Shown: positions 47,016-56,485, counted from the stretch's first letter. The stretch: DNA of 64,000 nt from Diaphorobacter sp. HDW4B (GCF_011305535.1 NZ_CP049905.1:2821501-2885500), one strand, 5' to 3'. Notes: a model not told the origin generated them from the sequence alone. Made by a program: numbers and translations.

Positions 47016-48233
47016 ATGCGTAGAAGGTCGTTCATCACCACCGGCACCGCCGTTGCCGCATCCGCCGCACTGCCTCAGTGGGCGCAGGCGCAGCAGCAGG
47101 CATCGCCCGGCATCGACGTCGCGAGCAAGACCGTCACCGTCGGTGCGTTCACGCCGATCACCGGGCCGGTGCCGTTCTATACGGTGCTCACTCATGCGGC
47201 CGAGGCCTGCTTCAAATGGGCGAACGAAACCAATGCGCTGAACGGCTGGAAGATCAACTACATCACCTACGACGACGGCTACGAGCCTGCGCGCAGCGTG
47301 GCGGTGACCAAGCGTCTGGTCGAAGAAAACAAGATATTCGCGCTGGCCGCGCCCACGGGCACGGCGCAGTCGGTGGCGGTGATTCCGTATGCCAAGGAAG
47401 TGGGCCTGCCGGTGATCGGCCCGATTGGCGGCGCGACCGCGCTGTTCTCCGAACGCCTGGTGTTTCCGCTGCTGCCCGACTACGGCTGGTCGGCGGCGGC
47501 GAATCTGGATTTCGCGCTCACCGATCTCAAGGCCAGCAAGGTCGCGCTGCTGTGGGAGAACGACGAGCTGGGGCGCTCGGCCAAGCGCGGTTTCGATCTC
47601 TACATGGAGGCCAACGGCAAGCAGGCCGCCGAGTCGATTCCCTTTGAAGTGCGCAACACCGATTTCACGCCGCATGTGCGCAAGCTGGCGAACGCCAAGG
47701 CCGAGGTGGTGATTCTGTTCGGCTCGAACGCCAACCTCGCATCGGCCCTCAAGGCGGCGGAGCGCGTGGGCTTTCAGAGTAAATGGATGGCGCCGTTCTT
47801 CACCGCCGATCCGACCACGCGCAAGCTCGCGGGCGATCTGCTCAACGGCACGTATTTCTCGTCGTGGCTGATGCCCGTGGGCGCGGACGATGCCGAGATC
47901 AAGGCCTATCGCGAGCAGGTGCCCAAGCTCTATCCGAACGATCCTGTGGGCGTGTTTGGCCTCAACGGCTGGAGCAACGGCGCGCTGTTCGTGAAGGGCT
48001 TCAAGATGCTGCTCGACAGCGGCAAACCACTGACCCGCGCCAACCTGGTCGATGTGATGGAGACCATGACCAACGCCACCATCGGCGGTGCGCGCAACGT
48101 GAGCTACAAGGCGGGCGACCATCGCGGCGCGCGGCAGGAAGCGATCATCCAGGCGCAGGCCGATGGCAGCTTCAAGCTGGTGCGCGACTTCCGTCCTTAT
48201 CCCGCCAATGTGTTCGACGCCAAGCTGGCGTGA
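47016..48233 (+). CDS. Liv-type ABC transporter binding protein
   Basis: A 405-residue periplasmic receptor of the branched-chain amino-acid/aromatic-acid class. A twin-arginine-like start (MRRRSFITTGTAVAASAALP) is cleaved after AQA. The type I fold shows TVGAFTPITGPVPFY, EENKIFALAAPTGTAQSVA and VALLWENDELGRSAKRGFD. AGGAGA precedes the ATG at 47016. The permeases and ATPases follow at 51-54.5 kb. The ligand is not known; presence with CoA enzymes suggests an organic acid. Confidence 0.9.
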   Translation: MRRRSFITTGTAVAASAALPQWAQAQQQASPGIDVASKTVTVGAFTPITGPVPFYTVLTHAAEACFKWANETNALNGWKINYITYDDGYEPARSVAVTKRLVEENKIFALAAPTGTAQSVAVIPYAKEVGLPVIGPIGGATALFSERLVFPLLPDYGWSAAANLDFALTDLKASKVALLWENDELGRSAKRGFDLYMEANGKQAAESIPFEVRNTDFTPHVRKLANAKAEVVILFGSNANLASALKAAERVGFQSKWMAPFFTADPTTRKLAGDLLNGTYFSSWLMPVGADDAEIKAYREQVPKLYPNDPVGVFGLNGWSNGALFVKGFKMLLDSGKPLTRANLVDVMETMTNATIGGARNVSYKAGDHRGARQEAIIQAQADGSFKLVRDFRPYPANVFDAKLA

Positions 48234-48262
48234 ATCGGACAACGCAATAGGAGTGATGCAAG

Positions 48263-49105
48263 GTGAATGCTGCTGCGTATGAATCCTGGATTGGCCGTGA
48301 AGACGAGAGCCGCGAGCGCATCCTGCCGCATGCCGTTCAGGCCATGGCCGCCACGCTGGATCTGGAGCGTGCTCCGGGCTTGGGCGAGGCGCTGCCGCCG
48401 GGTTGGCAATGGATGTTCTTCAACCCGGTGGTGCGCCGCAGCGGGCTGGGCACCGATGGCCATCCGCAGCGCGGCGGCTTTCTTCCTCCCATCGAACTGC
48501 CGCGCCGCATGTGGGCGGGTAGCCGCATCCAGTATCTGGCCGATCTGCCTGTCGACAGCATGGCCACGCGCCGCAGCCTGATCAGCAAGGTCGAGAACAA
48601 GGTCGGCAAACGAGGTTCGCTGTGGTTCGTGACGGTGATGCACACCACCACTTGCGATGGCAAGACCTGCATCGTCGAAGAGCAGGACATCGTCTACCGC
48701 GAAGCCACGCCGCCCGGCACGCCCCAGCCCAAGGCTGAGCCGTATGCCGAAGTCGCGCAGTTCGGGCGCGATTTCACGCCCGACACGACGCTGCTGTTTC
48801 GCTACTCGGCGCTCACCTTCAACGGCCATCGCATTCACTACGACCAGAGCTATGCGCGCGATGAAGAGGGCTACCCCGATCTGGTGGTGCATGGCCCGCT
48901 CACCGCCACGCTGCTGCAGCACCTGGCGCTGGAGCAGGGCGGTGGAAAGAAGCTCGCGCAGTTCGATTTTCGCGGCGTGAGCCCGCTGTTCGTGACGCGC
49001 GGATTCCGCCTTGAGGGCAAGCGCGCCGCGGACGGCAGCCTCTCGCTGTGGGCACGCGGGCCCGATGGTGAACTGGCCATGTCGGCCACGGCGAGCTTTC
49101 GCTGA
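48263..49105 (+). CDS. FAS1-like/MaoC-type dehydratase
   Basis: A 280-residue double hot-dog protein like the HTD2/mesaconyl-C4-CoA hydratase group, which adds or removes water on unsaturated acyl-CoA. Marks: PLGWQWMFFNPVVRRS-like start, GFLPPIELPRRMWAGSRI, FRYSALTFNGHRIHYDQSYA and GYPDLVVHGPLTATLL. The start is GTG at 48263 behind AGGAG. The family assignment is good, the substrate is unknown. Confidence 0.82.
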   Translation: MNAAAYESWIGREDESRERILPHAVQAMAATLDLERAPGLGEALPPGWQWMFFNPVVRRSGLGTDGHPQRGGFLPPIELPRRMWAGSRIQYLADLPVDSMATRRSLISKVENKVGKRGSLWFVTVMHTTTCDGKTCIVEEQDIVYREATPPGTPQPKAEPYAEVAQFGRDFTPDTTLLFRYSALTFNGHRIHYDQSYARDEEGYPDLVVHGPLTATLLQHLALEQGGGKKLAQFDFRGVSPLFVTRGFRLEGKRAADGSLSLWARGPDGELAMSATASFR

Positions 49106-49155
49106 ACCAGACACATCGACAGAACAAGCATTAGAAATACCAAGGAGCAAATGAG

Positions 49156-49899
49156 ATGACACAGCATATGAGCGGCCCTGCCGATTTGAGCGGACAGGTG
49201 GCCTTCATCACCGGCGGCGCGGGCGGCATGGGGCGCGCGATTTCGGCGGCGTTCGCCGCTGCGGGCGCAAAGGTGATCGCCACGGACCGCGCGGCCAGCG
49301 AAGACATGGGCGCGGGCGTCGAGTACGTGCAATACGACGTGACCTCGCGCGCCGAGACCGACAAGGTGATGGATGCGGTGATCGCCAAGCACGGCAAGAT
49401 CGACATCCTCGTGCTCTGCGCAGGCATCATCGCGCGCACTCCGCTCGGCGACAGCACGGACGACGAGTGGGACGCGATCATGAACGTCAACGTGCGCGGC
49501 GTCGTCAACCCGACACGCAAGCTGTTTCCGCTGATGTGCAAGCAGGGCTTCGGCAAGATTCTGGCTGCGGGCTCCATCGCCGCGAAGAACGGCGGCGTGG
49601 CATCCGGTCCGGCCTATGTGGCATCGAAAAGTGCGGTGCACGGAATGATGCGCTGGATCGCCAAGGCTGGCGCGCCGCACGGCGTGTACGCCAACACGCT
49701 CGCGCCCGGACCCGTGGAAACCGCGATGTGGGCGAACGTGACCGGCAACGTCGCGCCTTCCGCGAACAACACCGTGCCGCTGGGCCGCTACGGCACGGCC
49801 CAGGACATCGCGCAAGCCGCGCTGTTTCTGTGCTCGCCCGCATCGAACTGGATCACCGGCACGTCGCTCGACATCAGCGGCGGCATGTGGATGAACTAA
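49156..49899 (+). CDS. SDR family NAD(P)-dependent oxidoreductase
   Basis: A 247-residue classical short-chain dehydrogenase. TGGAGGMGRAI binds the nucleotide, S near LAAGSIAAK and Y-x-x-x-K in PAYVASKSAVHGM form the catalytic set, and GTSLDISGGMWMN ends the chain. The D at KVIATDRA suggests NAD. It could oxidise a hydroxyacyl intermediate made by the neighbouring dehydratase. Confidence 0.92.
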   Translation: MTQHMSGPADLSGQVAFITGGAGGMGRAISAAFAAAGAKVIATDRAASEDMGAGVEYVQYDVTSRAETDKVMDAVIAKHGKIDILVLCAGIIARTPLGDSTDDEWDAIMNVNVRGVVNPTRKLFPLMCKQGFGKILAAGSIAAKNGGVASGPAYVASKSAVHGMMRWIAKAGAPHGVYANTLAPGPVETAMWANVTGNVAPSANNTVPLGRYGTAQDIAQAALFLCSPASNWITGTSLDISGGMWMN

Positions 49900-49906
49900 C
49901 TCGGAG

Positions 49907-50016
49907 CACCCCCTGAGGCGCTGCGCGCCTTCCCCCCGCTCTGCGCATTGCTTTGCAATGCGGGCAGGGGGACGCAGCCATCGCTGCGGGGCGGCCCTTG
50001 CTCGGCTGCTCTCGCC
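49907..50016. repeat. Family C palindromic intergenic element
   Basis: A GC-rich string of hairpins after the SDR gene: GGCGC/GCGCC, then CCCC paired across to GGGG around CGCATTGC/GCAATGCG (49944-49951 with 49955-49962). It is like a dispersed repeat that I recall from Comamonadaceae genomes; only one copy is in this window, so family status rests on memory. Confidence 0.5.
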
Positions 50017-50094
50017 TGGAGCGCGCCAGATTCAAGGCCGCAGGCAGTGCAAACGGTTCTGGATAGTGGATTTCCTTGAATGGGGAGACAGGTC

Positions 50095-51015
50095 ATGACA
50101 ATCAACAGCAACAAGGCCCCCGTGATCGGATTCGTCGGGCTGGGCGTGATGGGCGGCCCGATGTGCCGCAACGTCGCGCTCAAGCATTCCGGTGATGTGC
50201 TGGCCTTCGACAGCAACGATGCCGCATTCGAAGCGGTCAACGAGACCAAGGCGCGCCGCGTGGCCAGCCTTGCCGAGATGGCCGCGCAGGCGGACATCGT
50301 GCTGCTTTCCTTGCCCGGCGGCCCTGCCGTCGAAGCGGTGAGTCTGGGTGCGAACGGCCTCACCTCCGGTGCGCGCAAACCGCAGGTGATCGTGGATCTG
50401 AGCACCACGACCGTGGCCTCCGCACGCATGGTGGGCGAGAAGCTCGCGGCCATGGGCGTGGCGTTTGCCGATGCGCCCGTGGCCCGCACGCGGGAGGCGG
50501 CGCAGCGCGGCGAACTCAGCATCATGGTCGGCGCATCGGCCGATCTGTATGCGCGCATCGAGTCGGTGTTGCGCTACATGGCGTCGGATGTGACGCTGTG
50601 CGGTGAGGTGGGTTGCGGTCAGGTCGTCAAGCTGATCAACAACGCGCTGGTGTTCGAGAACACCGTGGCGCTTGCCGAGATGATGGTGCTCGGCGAGCGT
50701 GCCGGTGTCGATCCGGGCACCTTGCTGGATGCTGTATCGAAGGGTTCGGGCGACAGCTTCGTGCTGCGCAATCACGGTCGCAAGGCGATGCTGCCGCGCG
50801 TGTTTCCGGACAAGTCGTTCTCGCCCGAATACGTGCTCAAGGACATCGGCTACGTGCTGGAACTGGCCCACTCCACGGGCGTGAACGCGCAGGTCACGGA
50901 GCTCGCACAACGCTACTACACGGCGACCGCGCAGAACGGATTCTCCGGTCGCTACTACCCCGCCGTCATCGAAGTCATCGATGGCAAGGGCCGCGCAACG
51001 GCTGCGAAGGTCTGA
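50095..51015 (+). CDS. 3-hydroxyisobutyrate dehydrogenase-like oxidoreductase
   Basis: A 306-residue beta-hydroxyacid dehydrogenase. The nucleotide motif is VIGFVGLGVMGGPMCRNVA, and the catalytic lysine is in CGQVVKLINNALVFEN. It would interconvert a hydroxy acid and a semialdehyde. The ATG at 50095 follows GGGGAGACAGG; the upstream in-frame ATG has none. LivH begins 3 bp after its stop, so it is in the transporter operon. Confidence 0.9.
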   Translation: MTINSNKAPVIGFVGLGVMGGPMCRNVALKHSGDVLAFDSNDAAFEAVNETKARRVASLAEMAAQADIVLLSLPGGPAVEAVSLGANGLTSGARKPQVIVDLSTTTVASARMVGEKLAAMGVAFADAPVARTREAAQRGELSIMVGASADLYARIESVLRYMASDVTLCGEVGCGQVVKLINNALVFENTVALAEMMVLGERAGVDPGTLLDAVSKGSGDSFVLRNHGRKAMLPRVFPDKSFSPEYVLKDIGYVLELAHSTGVNAQVTELAQRYYTATAQNGFSGRYYPAVIEVIDGKGRATAAKV

Positions 51016-51018
51016 GCC

Positions 51019-51897
51019 ATGGCCGACATACTCGGACTCATCTGGGCGGGCATGGTCAGCGGATGTCTCTACGCGCTGGGCGCGTTGGGCATCGTGCTGA
51101 TCTACAAGAGCTCCAACGTCGTGAATTTCGCGCACGGCAATCTGGCGGGCCTGGCCGCATTTCTGGTGTTCGGCTTCACCGCCGGAATCCTCGGCAACAT
51201 GGCCTGGGGTGCGGCGCTGATGGTCACGCTGGCGATCATGTTCGCGGTGATGGCGGTGAGCTACTTCGTCATCGCGCCGCTGGTGTTCAAGTCGGATCTC
51301 ACCAGCACGATTGCGACGCTGGGCATTGGCCTGATCGCGCAGGGCATCACGCAACTCGTGTTCGGCTCGAACGTGGTGTCGCTCGATCTTCCGCTGCCCA
51401 AGTGGAGCGCGCAGATCGGATCGATGCGCATCTCGGCCTACGACGTGGCGGTGCTGTTCGTGACGGCAGCGTCGGTCGGTTTGCTGTATCTGCTGATCGA
51501 GCGCACACGTGTGGGCATTGCGTTTCGCGCCGTGTCGGCCAATCCGTTCGCCAGCCGTGTGTGTGGGCTGAGCCTGCGCCGCATTCACCTGTTCTCGTTC
51601 GTCGTTGCGGGGCTGCTGGGTCTGGTGGCTGCGCTGTTGATCGTGCCCACCACGTTCCTGTCGTCGACCAGCGTGTCGTCGTTCATGCTGCAGGCCTTTG
51701 CGGCTGCGGTGGTGGGCGGCTTCAGCAGCTTGCCCGGTGCCGTGGTCGGCGGCGTGTTCATCGGCGTGCTGATGAATCTGCTGTCCTTCTATGTGGCGGC
51801 TGAGTTCACCAACACCTATCTGCTGGCCGTCATTCTGCTCACGCTGAATGTGTTCCCCAAGGGCGTTCTGGCGCGCCGAGGAGGTGCCCGTGTCTGA
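51019..51897 (+). CDS. livH: Branched-chain-type ABC permease LivH
   Basis: A 292-residue inner-membrane permease with about eight hydrophobic segments and the family traits VSGCLYALGALGIVLIYKSSNVVNFAHGNL and a late conserved AVVGGFSSLPGAVVGGVFIGVL. It is the first membrane subunit of the island's importer. It overlaps livM by 8 bp. Confidence 0.9.
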   Translation: MADILGLIWAGMVSGCLYALGALGIVLIYKSSNVVNFAHGNLAGLAAFLVFGFTAGILGNMAWGAALMVTLAIMFAVMAVSYFVIAPLVFKSDLTSTIATLGIGLIAQGITQLVFGSNVVSLDLPLPKWSAQIGSMRISAYDVAVLFVTAASVGLLYLLIERTRVGIAFRAVSANPFASRVCGLSLRRIHLFSFVVAGLLGLVAALLIVPTTFLSSTSVSSFMLQAFAAAVVGGFSSLPGAVVGGVFIGVLMNLLSFYVAAEFTNTYLLAVILLTLNVFPKGVLARRGGARV

Positions 51898-52906
51898 AGC
51901 CACCATGACATCCGCGCCCGTGGCGAGAGCCACGAACGCTGCGCCGTCCAAGCCCGTCACCCCAATGTCCGAGCGCAAACCGTTTCCGCTTCGTACGGTG
52001 GCAGGAATGATGGTCTTGCTGGTGTTGATCGCGCTGCCTTTGTTGGCAGGCGGCTACTGGACCTTCACGCTTGGTCTGTGTTTTGCCAACGCGATTGCAA
52101 TCCTGTCGGTGAGCTTTCTCGTTCGATACGGCGGCGAGGTCTCGATCGGTCACGGCGTGTTCGTTGCAGCGGGCGCATACACCGTGGCGTTGATGGAAAA
52201 ATACCTGGGCGTTTCCGTGCTGGCCGCACTGCCGTTCGCTGCCGTGGCGGGTGCGCTGCTTGGCATCGCGTTCGCATATCCATCGCGCAATCTCTCCGGC
52301 ATTTATCTCGCGGTGGCGACCATGGCGCTCGCGCTCGCCTTGCCCGAGTTGCTGCTCTATTTCAGCAGCATCACCGGCGGCTACGAAGGCCTGTATGTGA
52401 AGCGTGATGCGCTTCCCGGCATCTCGCGTGATCTGCAGCGTTACTACGTGCCGTTGGCAGGTTTGGTCGTTGTCGCGCTGCTGCTCCGGCAGTTCCGTCG
52501 TTCGCGTCAGGCACTGGCGCTGCTGTTGATTCGCACGTCCGCCCCAGCGGCTGAATCGTTCGGCGTGCGCCGCAGTTGGGCGCGCCTGTCCTGCATGGCA
52601 CTGTCCGCAGGCATTGCGGCCATCGGTGGTGCGCTGCTGGCGTTCAGCTCATCGACGGTGTCGCCCAACAGCTTCACGTTGTGGACCTCGATCTTTTTGC
52701 TCGTTGGATCGGTCGTCAGCCTGTATTCGCTCGGCATGTTCGGCAGCCTGATCGGCGGCATCTTTCTCACGCTCATGCCGCTGCTGCTGGCGGGTGCGGG
52801 CGACTGGGTGCCGATTCTGTATGGCGGTGCGTTGCTGCTCGTGGTGCTTGGTGCAAACCTGATGCCCGAATCCTGGCGCGCCCGTCTGGGTGGAGGTCGC
52901 GCATGA
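51890..52906 (+). CDS. livM: Branched-chain-type ABC permease LivM
   Basis: A 338-residue permease. GTG at 51890 is chosen because AGGAGG lies 6 nt upstream; an earlier ATG at 51848 is inside livH. After an Ala/Thr/Pro-rich leader come membrane segments with LVRYGGEVSIGHGVFVAAGAYT and the loop YPSRNLSGIYLAVATMALA. It overlaps the livG start. Confidence 0.88.
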   Translation: MSEATMTSAPVARATNAAPSKPVTPMSERKPFPLRTVAGMMVLLVLIALPLLAGGYWTFTLGLCFANAIAILSVSFLVRYGGEVSIGHGVFVAAGAYTVALMEKYLGVSVLAALPFAAVAGALLGIAFAYPSRNLSGIYLAVATMALALALPELLLYFSSITGGYEGLYVKRDALPGISRDLQRYYVPLAGLVVVALLLRQFRRSRQALALLLIRTSAPAAESFGVRRSWARLSCMALSAGIAAIGGALLAFSSSTVSPNSFTLWTSIFLLVGSVVSLYSLGMFGSLIGGIFLTLMPLLLAGAGDWVPILYGGALLLVVLGANLMPESWRARLGGGRA

Positions 52907-53700
52907 TGATGACCACGACCGCAACGCCCTCATCCGCAGCGCCGCTGACGGTGGACCATCTCTCGCTTTCTTTCGGCGGCAACCGCGTGCTGCAGGACAT
53001 CGCCCTGGCGGTGCAACCGGGCGAGATCACCGGCCTCATCGGCCCCAACGGTGCCGGCAAGACCAGCTTCTTCAACTGCCTGACGGGCCTGTACTCGCCG
53101 CAGGAAGGCAGCATCTGTCTGGGCAGCAAGCATCTCGAACGCATACCGCCCACGGGCCGCGCGGCGCTGGGCTTTTCGCGCAGCTTTCAGCATGTGGCGC
53201 TGTGCCCGGAACTCACCGTGGTCGAGAACGTGATGATCGGTCTGGATCGGCAATCGCATGCCGGTTGGCTCAGCGCGTTTCTGTCGCTGCCGCAAGGCAA
53301 GGCGGAGCGAGCCAGCAATCGCGAGCGTGCGATGACGGCGCTCACGCGGCTGGGTGTGTCCGAGGTGGCCGATGAGTATCCCGCGCAACTGCCGCCGGGT
53401 GTGCTGCGTCTGGTCGAAATCGCCCGTGCGATTGCAGGTGATCCGCGCGTCTTGCTGCTCGATGAACCGGCAGCAGGATTGAATTCCGTGGAGACCCGCG
53501 ATCTGTCCAACGCCTTGCTCAAGCTGCGCTCGCCGGATCTGGTGCTGCTGGTGGTGGAGCACGACATGGACCTGATCATGGAGGTGTGCGACAGCATTCA
53601 TGTGCTCAACGGCGGCAAGCTGCTGGCATCGGGCACGCCCGCAGAGATTCAGGTGAATCCGGAAGTCGTGCGCGTCTATCTGGGAGATGACGATGAGTGA
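52903..53700 (+). CDS. livG: Branched-chain-type ABC ATPase LivG
   Basis: A 265-residue ATPase. Walker A is GPNGAGKT (residues 47-54), Walker B is VLLLDEPAAGLN and the H-loop is VVEHDMDLIME. The signature is unusual: LPPGVLRLVEIA near residue 164 in place of LSxGxxRxxEIA. The start at 52903 has GGAGG 6 nt before it and overlaps livM; the long upstream frame lies within livM. Confidence 0.9.
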   Translation: MMMTTTATPSSAAPLTVDHLSLSFGGNRVLQDIALAVQPGEITGLIGPNGAGKTSFFNCLTGLYSPQEGSICLGSKHLERIPPTGRAALGFSRSFQHVALCPELTVVENVMIGLDRQSHAGWLSAFLSLPQGKAERASNRERAMTALTRLGVSEVADEYPAQLPPGVLRLVEIARAIAGDPRVLLLDEPAAGLNSVETRDLSNALLKLRSPDLVLLVVEHDMDLIMEVCDSIHVLNGGKLLASGTPAEIQVNPEVVRVYLGDDDE

Positions 53701-54460
53701 TCACAAGCAGCACGCGAGCGGCGCGATTCTGGAGCTGGATGGACTTACCGTGAGCTACGGCGCAGGGCCCGTGGTGCATGGCGTTTCGCTGGCCATGGAG
53801 CAGGGCAGTGTGGCCGGTCTGCTGGGCGCGAATGGTGCGGGCAAGTCGAGCACGCTGCGTGCGATTGCAGGTCTTGAAGCCGCACAGGGCCGCGTGATTT
53901 TCGAGGGCCGCGACATCTCCGCAATGAACGTCGCGCAGCGTTTTCATGCAGGCATCGTCTACGTGCCGGAAGGCCGCGCCATCGTGACCGATCTGACGGT
54001 GGAGGAGAACCTCACGCTCGGTGGCTACTTTGTGGACAAGGCCACGCGTGCGCGTCGCCAGCAGATGGTGCTCGAATTTTTCCCCGAGATCGCCAATCGC
54101 ATCAACGCGCCCGCTGGCCTGCTCAGCGGTGGTGAACAACAGATGCTGGCGATCGGTCGCGGGCTGATGTCGGGACCGAAGTTGTTGCTGCTCGACGAGC
54201 CTTCATTGGGCCTTGCGCCTTTGCTGGTGGCGCGTGTGTATGAACGGCTGGGTGCGATCCAGAAAGAGCAGAACCTCTCGGCGCTGCTGGTCGAACAAAG
54301 CTTTCATGCGGCGGCCAAGCTCGCGACGCGTGCCTGGGTGATGCGGCATGGGCACATCGTCGGCACGTTGGACGCGCAGGAGTTGCGCAGCCGCGAAGGA
54401 CGTCAGCGCGCCATCGATGCGTATCTCGGTGCAAGGCAGGAAGTGGCGGAACACGCTTGA
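53693..54460 (+). CDS. livF: Branched-chain-type ABC ATPase LivF
   Basis: A 255-residue second ATPase. Walker A is GANGAGKSS, the signature is the standard LLSGGEQQMLAIGRGL, Walker B is LLLLDEPSLGLAP, and YVPEGRAIVTDLTVEENL is typical of LivF. The ATG at 53693 is preferred to 53687 because GGGAG is correctly spaced. It overlaps the livG stop by 8 bp. Confidence 0.92.
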   Translation: MSDHKQHASGAILELDGLTVSYGAGPVVHGVSLAMEQGSVAGLLGANGAGKSSTLRAIAGLEAAQGRVIFEGRDISAMNVAQRFHAGIVYVPEGRAIVTDLTVEENLTLGGYFVDKATRARRQQMVLEFFPEIANRINAPAGLLSGGEQQMLAIGRGLMSGPKLLLLDEPSLGLAPLLVARVYERLGAIQKEQNLSALLVEQSFHAAAKLATRAWVMRHGHIVGTLDAQELRSREGRQRAIDAYLGARQEVAEHA

Positions 54461-54472
54461 AAAGAAGAAGGA

Positions 54473-55408
54473 ATGACGACGATGAAAACCATCCCACTCC
54501 AAGGCCGTGTGATCGCTGAAGGGCTGCTGTTTCCCGAAGGCCCGATTGCCTTGCCGGATGGCGGCGTGTTGGTGGCCGAGATTCAGGGTGCGCGTCTGGT
54601 GAAGGTGCACACCGATGGTCGCAAGCAGGTGGTCGCTGAACTCGGCGGTGGCCCGAACGGCGCAGCGCTCGGGCCGGATGGGCATGTCTATGTGTGCAAC
54701 AACGGCGGTTTCAGCTGGCGCACCGATGACGGCTTCACGCGTCCCACAGGCGCTGCGGACGGTTATCGGGGCGGCTACATCCAGCGCGTGAATCTGCAGA
54801 CGGGTGCTGTGCAGACGCTCTACACCGAATGCGATGGCGTGCCACTGCATGGCCCGAACGACATCGTCTTCGATGCGCAGGGCGGCTTCTGGTTCACCGA
54901 TTTCGGCAAGACTTTTGATGACCGCATCATGCGCGGTGCCGTGTACTACGCCAGCACCGATGGCCGCTTCATCCGTCGCGCGGCCAGACATCTGCTCACG
55001 CCCAACGGCGTGGGTCTGTCGCCCGATGGCAAGACGCTGTATGTGAGCGAAACCGAGGCCAGCCGCCTGTGGTCGTATCCGATCACGGGGCGTGGCGAAC
55101 TCGCTCTTGCGCCCTGGCCATCGCCCAACGGCGGCGAGCTGGTGCATGGTCTTCCGGGTTATCAGCGCTTTGATTCACTGGCCGTGGAAGAGAGCGGAAA
55201 CATCTGTGTGGCAACACTGGTGCGCGGCGGCATCAGCGTGTTTTCGCCGAGCGGCGAACTGCTCGAATTCCACACGGCGCCCGAAGGCTACTGCACCAAC
55301 ATCTGCTTTGGCGGACCGGACCGTCGCACGGCCTTCATCACGCTGTCCGGTTACGGGCAACTGTTTGCCGCCGAGTGGCCGCGCGCGGGCTTGGCGCTCG
55401 CGGCTTGA
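54473..55408 (+). CDS. SMP-30/gluconolactonase family lactonase
   Basis: A 311-residue six-bladed propeller of the SMP-30/LRE family, metal-dependent hydrolases of sugar or other lactones. Marks: LLFPEGPIALPDGGVLVAEI (first metal Glu), HGPNDIVFDAQGGFWFTD (Asn), TPNGVGLSPDGKTLYVSET and LPGYQRFDSLAVEESGNI (metal Asp). Its gene starts 12 bp after livF. It hints that a lactone occurs in the pathway. Confidence 0.9.
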   Translation: MTTMKTIPLQGRVIAEGLLFPEGPIALPDGGVLVAEIQGARLVKVHTDGRKQVVAELGGGPNGAALGPDGHVYVCNNGGFSWRTDDGFTRPTGAADGYRGGYIQRVNLQTGAVQTLYTECDGVPLHGPNDIVFDAQGGFWFTDFGKTFDDRIMRGAVYYASTDGRFIRRAARHLLTPNGVGLSPDGKTLYVSETEASRLWSYPITGRGELALAPWPSPNGGELVHGLPGYQRFDSLAVEESGNICVATLVRGGISVFSPSGELLEFHTAPEGYCTNICFGGPDRRTAFITLSGYGQLFAAEWPRAGLALAA

Positions 55409-55450
55409 AGCCTTTTGTTCACCTCAACCACGCTCACTCAAGGAGGGCCC

Positions 55451-56443
55451 ATGAAACCTGTATTCGGACAACGGCGCAGAAGCATGCTGTTGAGTTCTCT
55501 GGCCGCAGCCTGCATGCTGCAATGGCTGCCCGCACAGGCGCAGCCGAACTGGCCCGACAAGCCGATCCGCGTGATCGTGCCTTACGCCGCAGGGCAGGGC
55601 GCGGACGTGCTGATGCGTCTGCTCGGGCAGGAGCTGTCGAGCTCGCTGGGTCAGCCCGTGGTGGTGGAAAACAAGGCCGGTGCGGGCGGCAACATCGGCA
55701 CGGCGGCGGCGGCCAAGTCCGCGCCCGATGGCTACACCTTTCTGCTCGGCACCAATGCGACGAACGCGGCCAACGAGTTTCTGTATTCCAACCCCGGCTA
55801 CAACCCGAGCACCGATTTCGAATCGGTCGCGATGATCGGCCTCCTGCCCATGGTGATCAGCACCTCGGTGGCCGAGTTGCCCGCCAACGGCGTGGACAAG
55901 CTCATCGCGCAGGCCAAGGCGCATCCGCAGACGCTGAACGTGGGGCTGCCCAGCACCACGGCGAATGTGGTGTTCGCGCAGTTCGTGAAGATGGCCGATG
56001 CGCCGCTGTTCGGCGTGAAATACAAGTCGTCGGGCCAGGCGCTCACCGACACCATCGGCGGGCAGATTCCGCTGGTAATCGACACGGTGACTGCATCGCG
56101 GGCGCACATTGCCAGCGGCAAGTTGAAGGCCATCGGCATCACCTCGCGCAATGCCAGCGAGATGCTGCCGGGCGTGCAATCGGTGTCCGATCAGGGTGTT
56201 TCGGGCTTCGATGTGGTGGCGTGGGATGCATTGTTTGCTCCAAAAGGCACACCGATGCCTGTGGTCCAGAAGATGAGCGAACACATCGCCAAGGCCCTCG
56301 CCCAGCCCGAAATGCGCAAGCGCATGATGGACATCGGTGTGGAGCCACTCACCATGAATTCCGCGCAGTTGCGTGATTTCGTGAAGCAGGAACGCCAGAA
56401 ATGGGGTGACGTGATCACCTCGGCCAACATCAAAGTGGACTGA
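55451..56443 (+). CDS. Bug-family solute receptor 2
   Basis: A 330-residue receptor. The signal peptide (RRRSMLLSSLAAACMLQWLPAQAQ) is followed by NWPDKPIRVIVPYAAGQGADVL, VVVENKAGAGGNIGTAAAAK and GYTFLLGTNATN. GGAGG lies 4 nt before the ATG at 55451. It ends the Liv operon; no tctAB genes are near. Confidence 0.9.
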   Translation: MKPVFGQRRRSMLLSSLAAACMLQWLPAQAQPNWPDKPIRVIVPYAAGQGADVLMRLLGQELSSSLGQPVVVENKAGAGGNIGTAAAAKSAPDGYTFLLGTNATNAANEFLYSNPGYNPSTDFESVAMIGLLPMVISTSVAELPANGVDKLIAQAKAHPQTLNVGLPSTTANVVFAQFVKMADAPLFGVKYKSSGQALTDTIGGQIPLVIDTVTASRAHIASGKLKAIGITSRNASEMLPGVQSVSDQGVSGFDVVAWDALFAPKGTPMPVVQKMSEHIAKALAQPEMRKRMMDIGVEPLTMNSAQLRDFVKQERQKWGDVITSANIKVD

Positions 56444-56485
56444 ATCCGGAGCAACCCATAGCCGTTGACTCAGCAATTTGCTGGA

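Noticed and set aside
52576-52902. Upstream extension of livG
   Set aside because: It lies within livM in another frame; the start at 52903 has a good RBS and gives a normal LivG.
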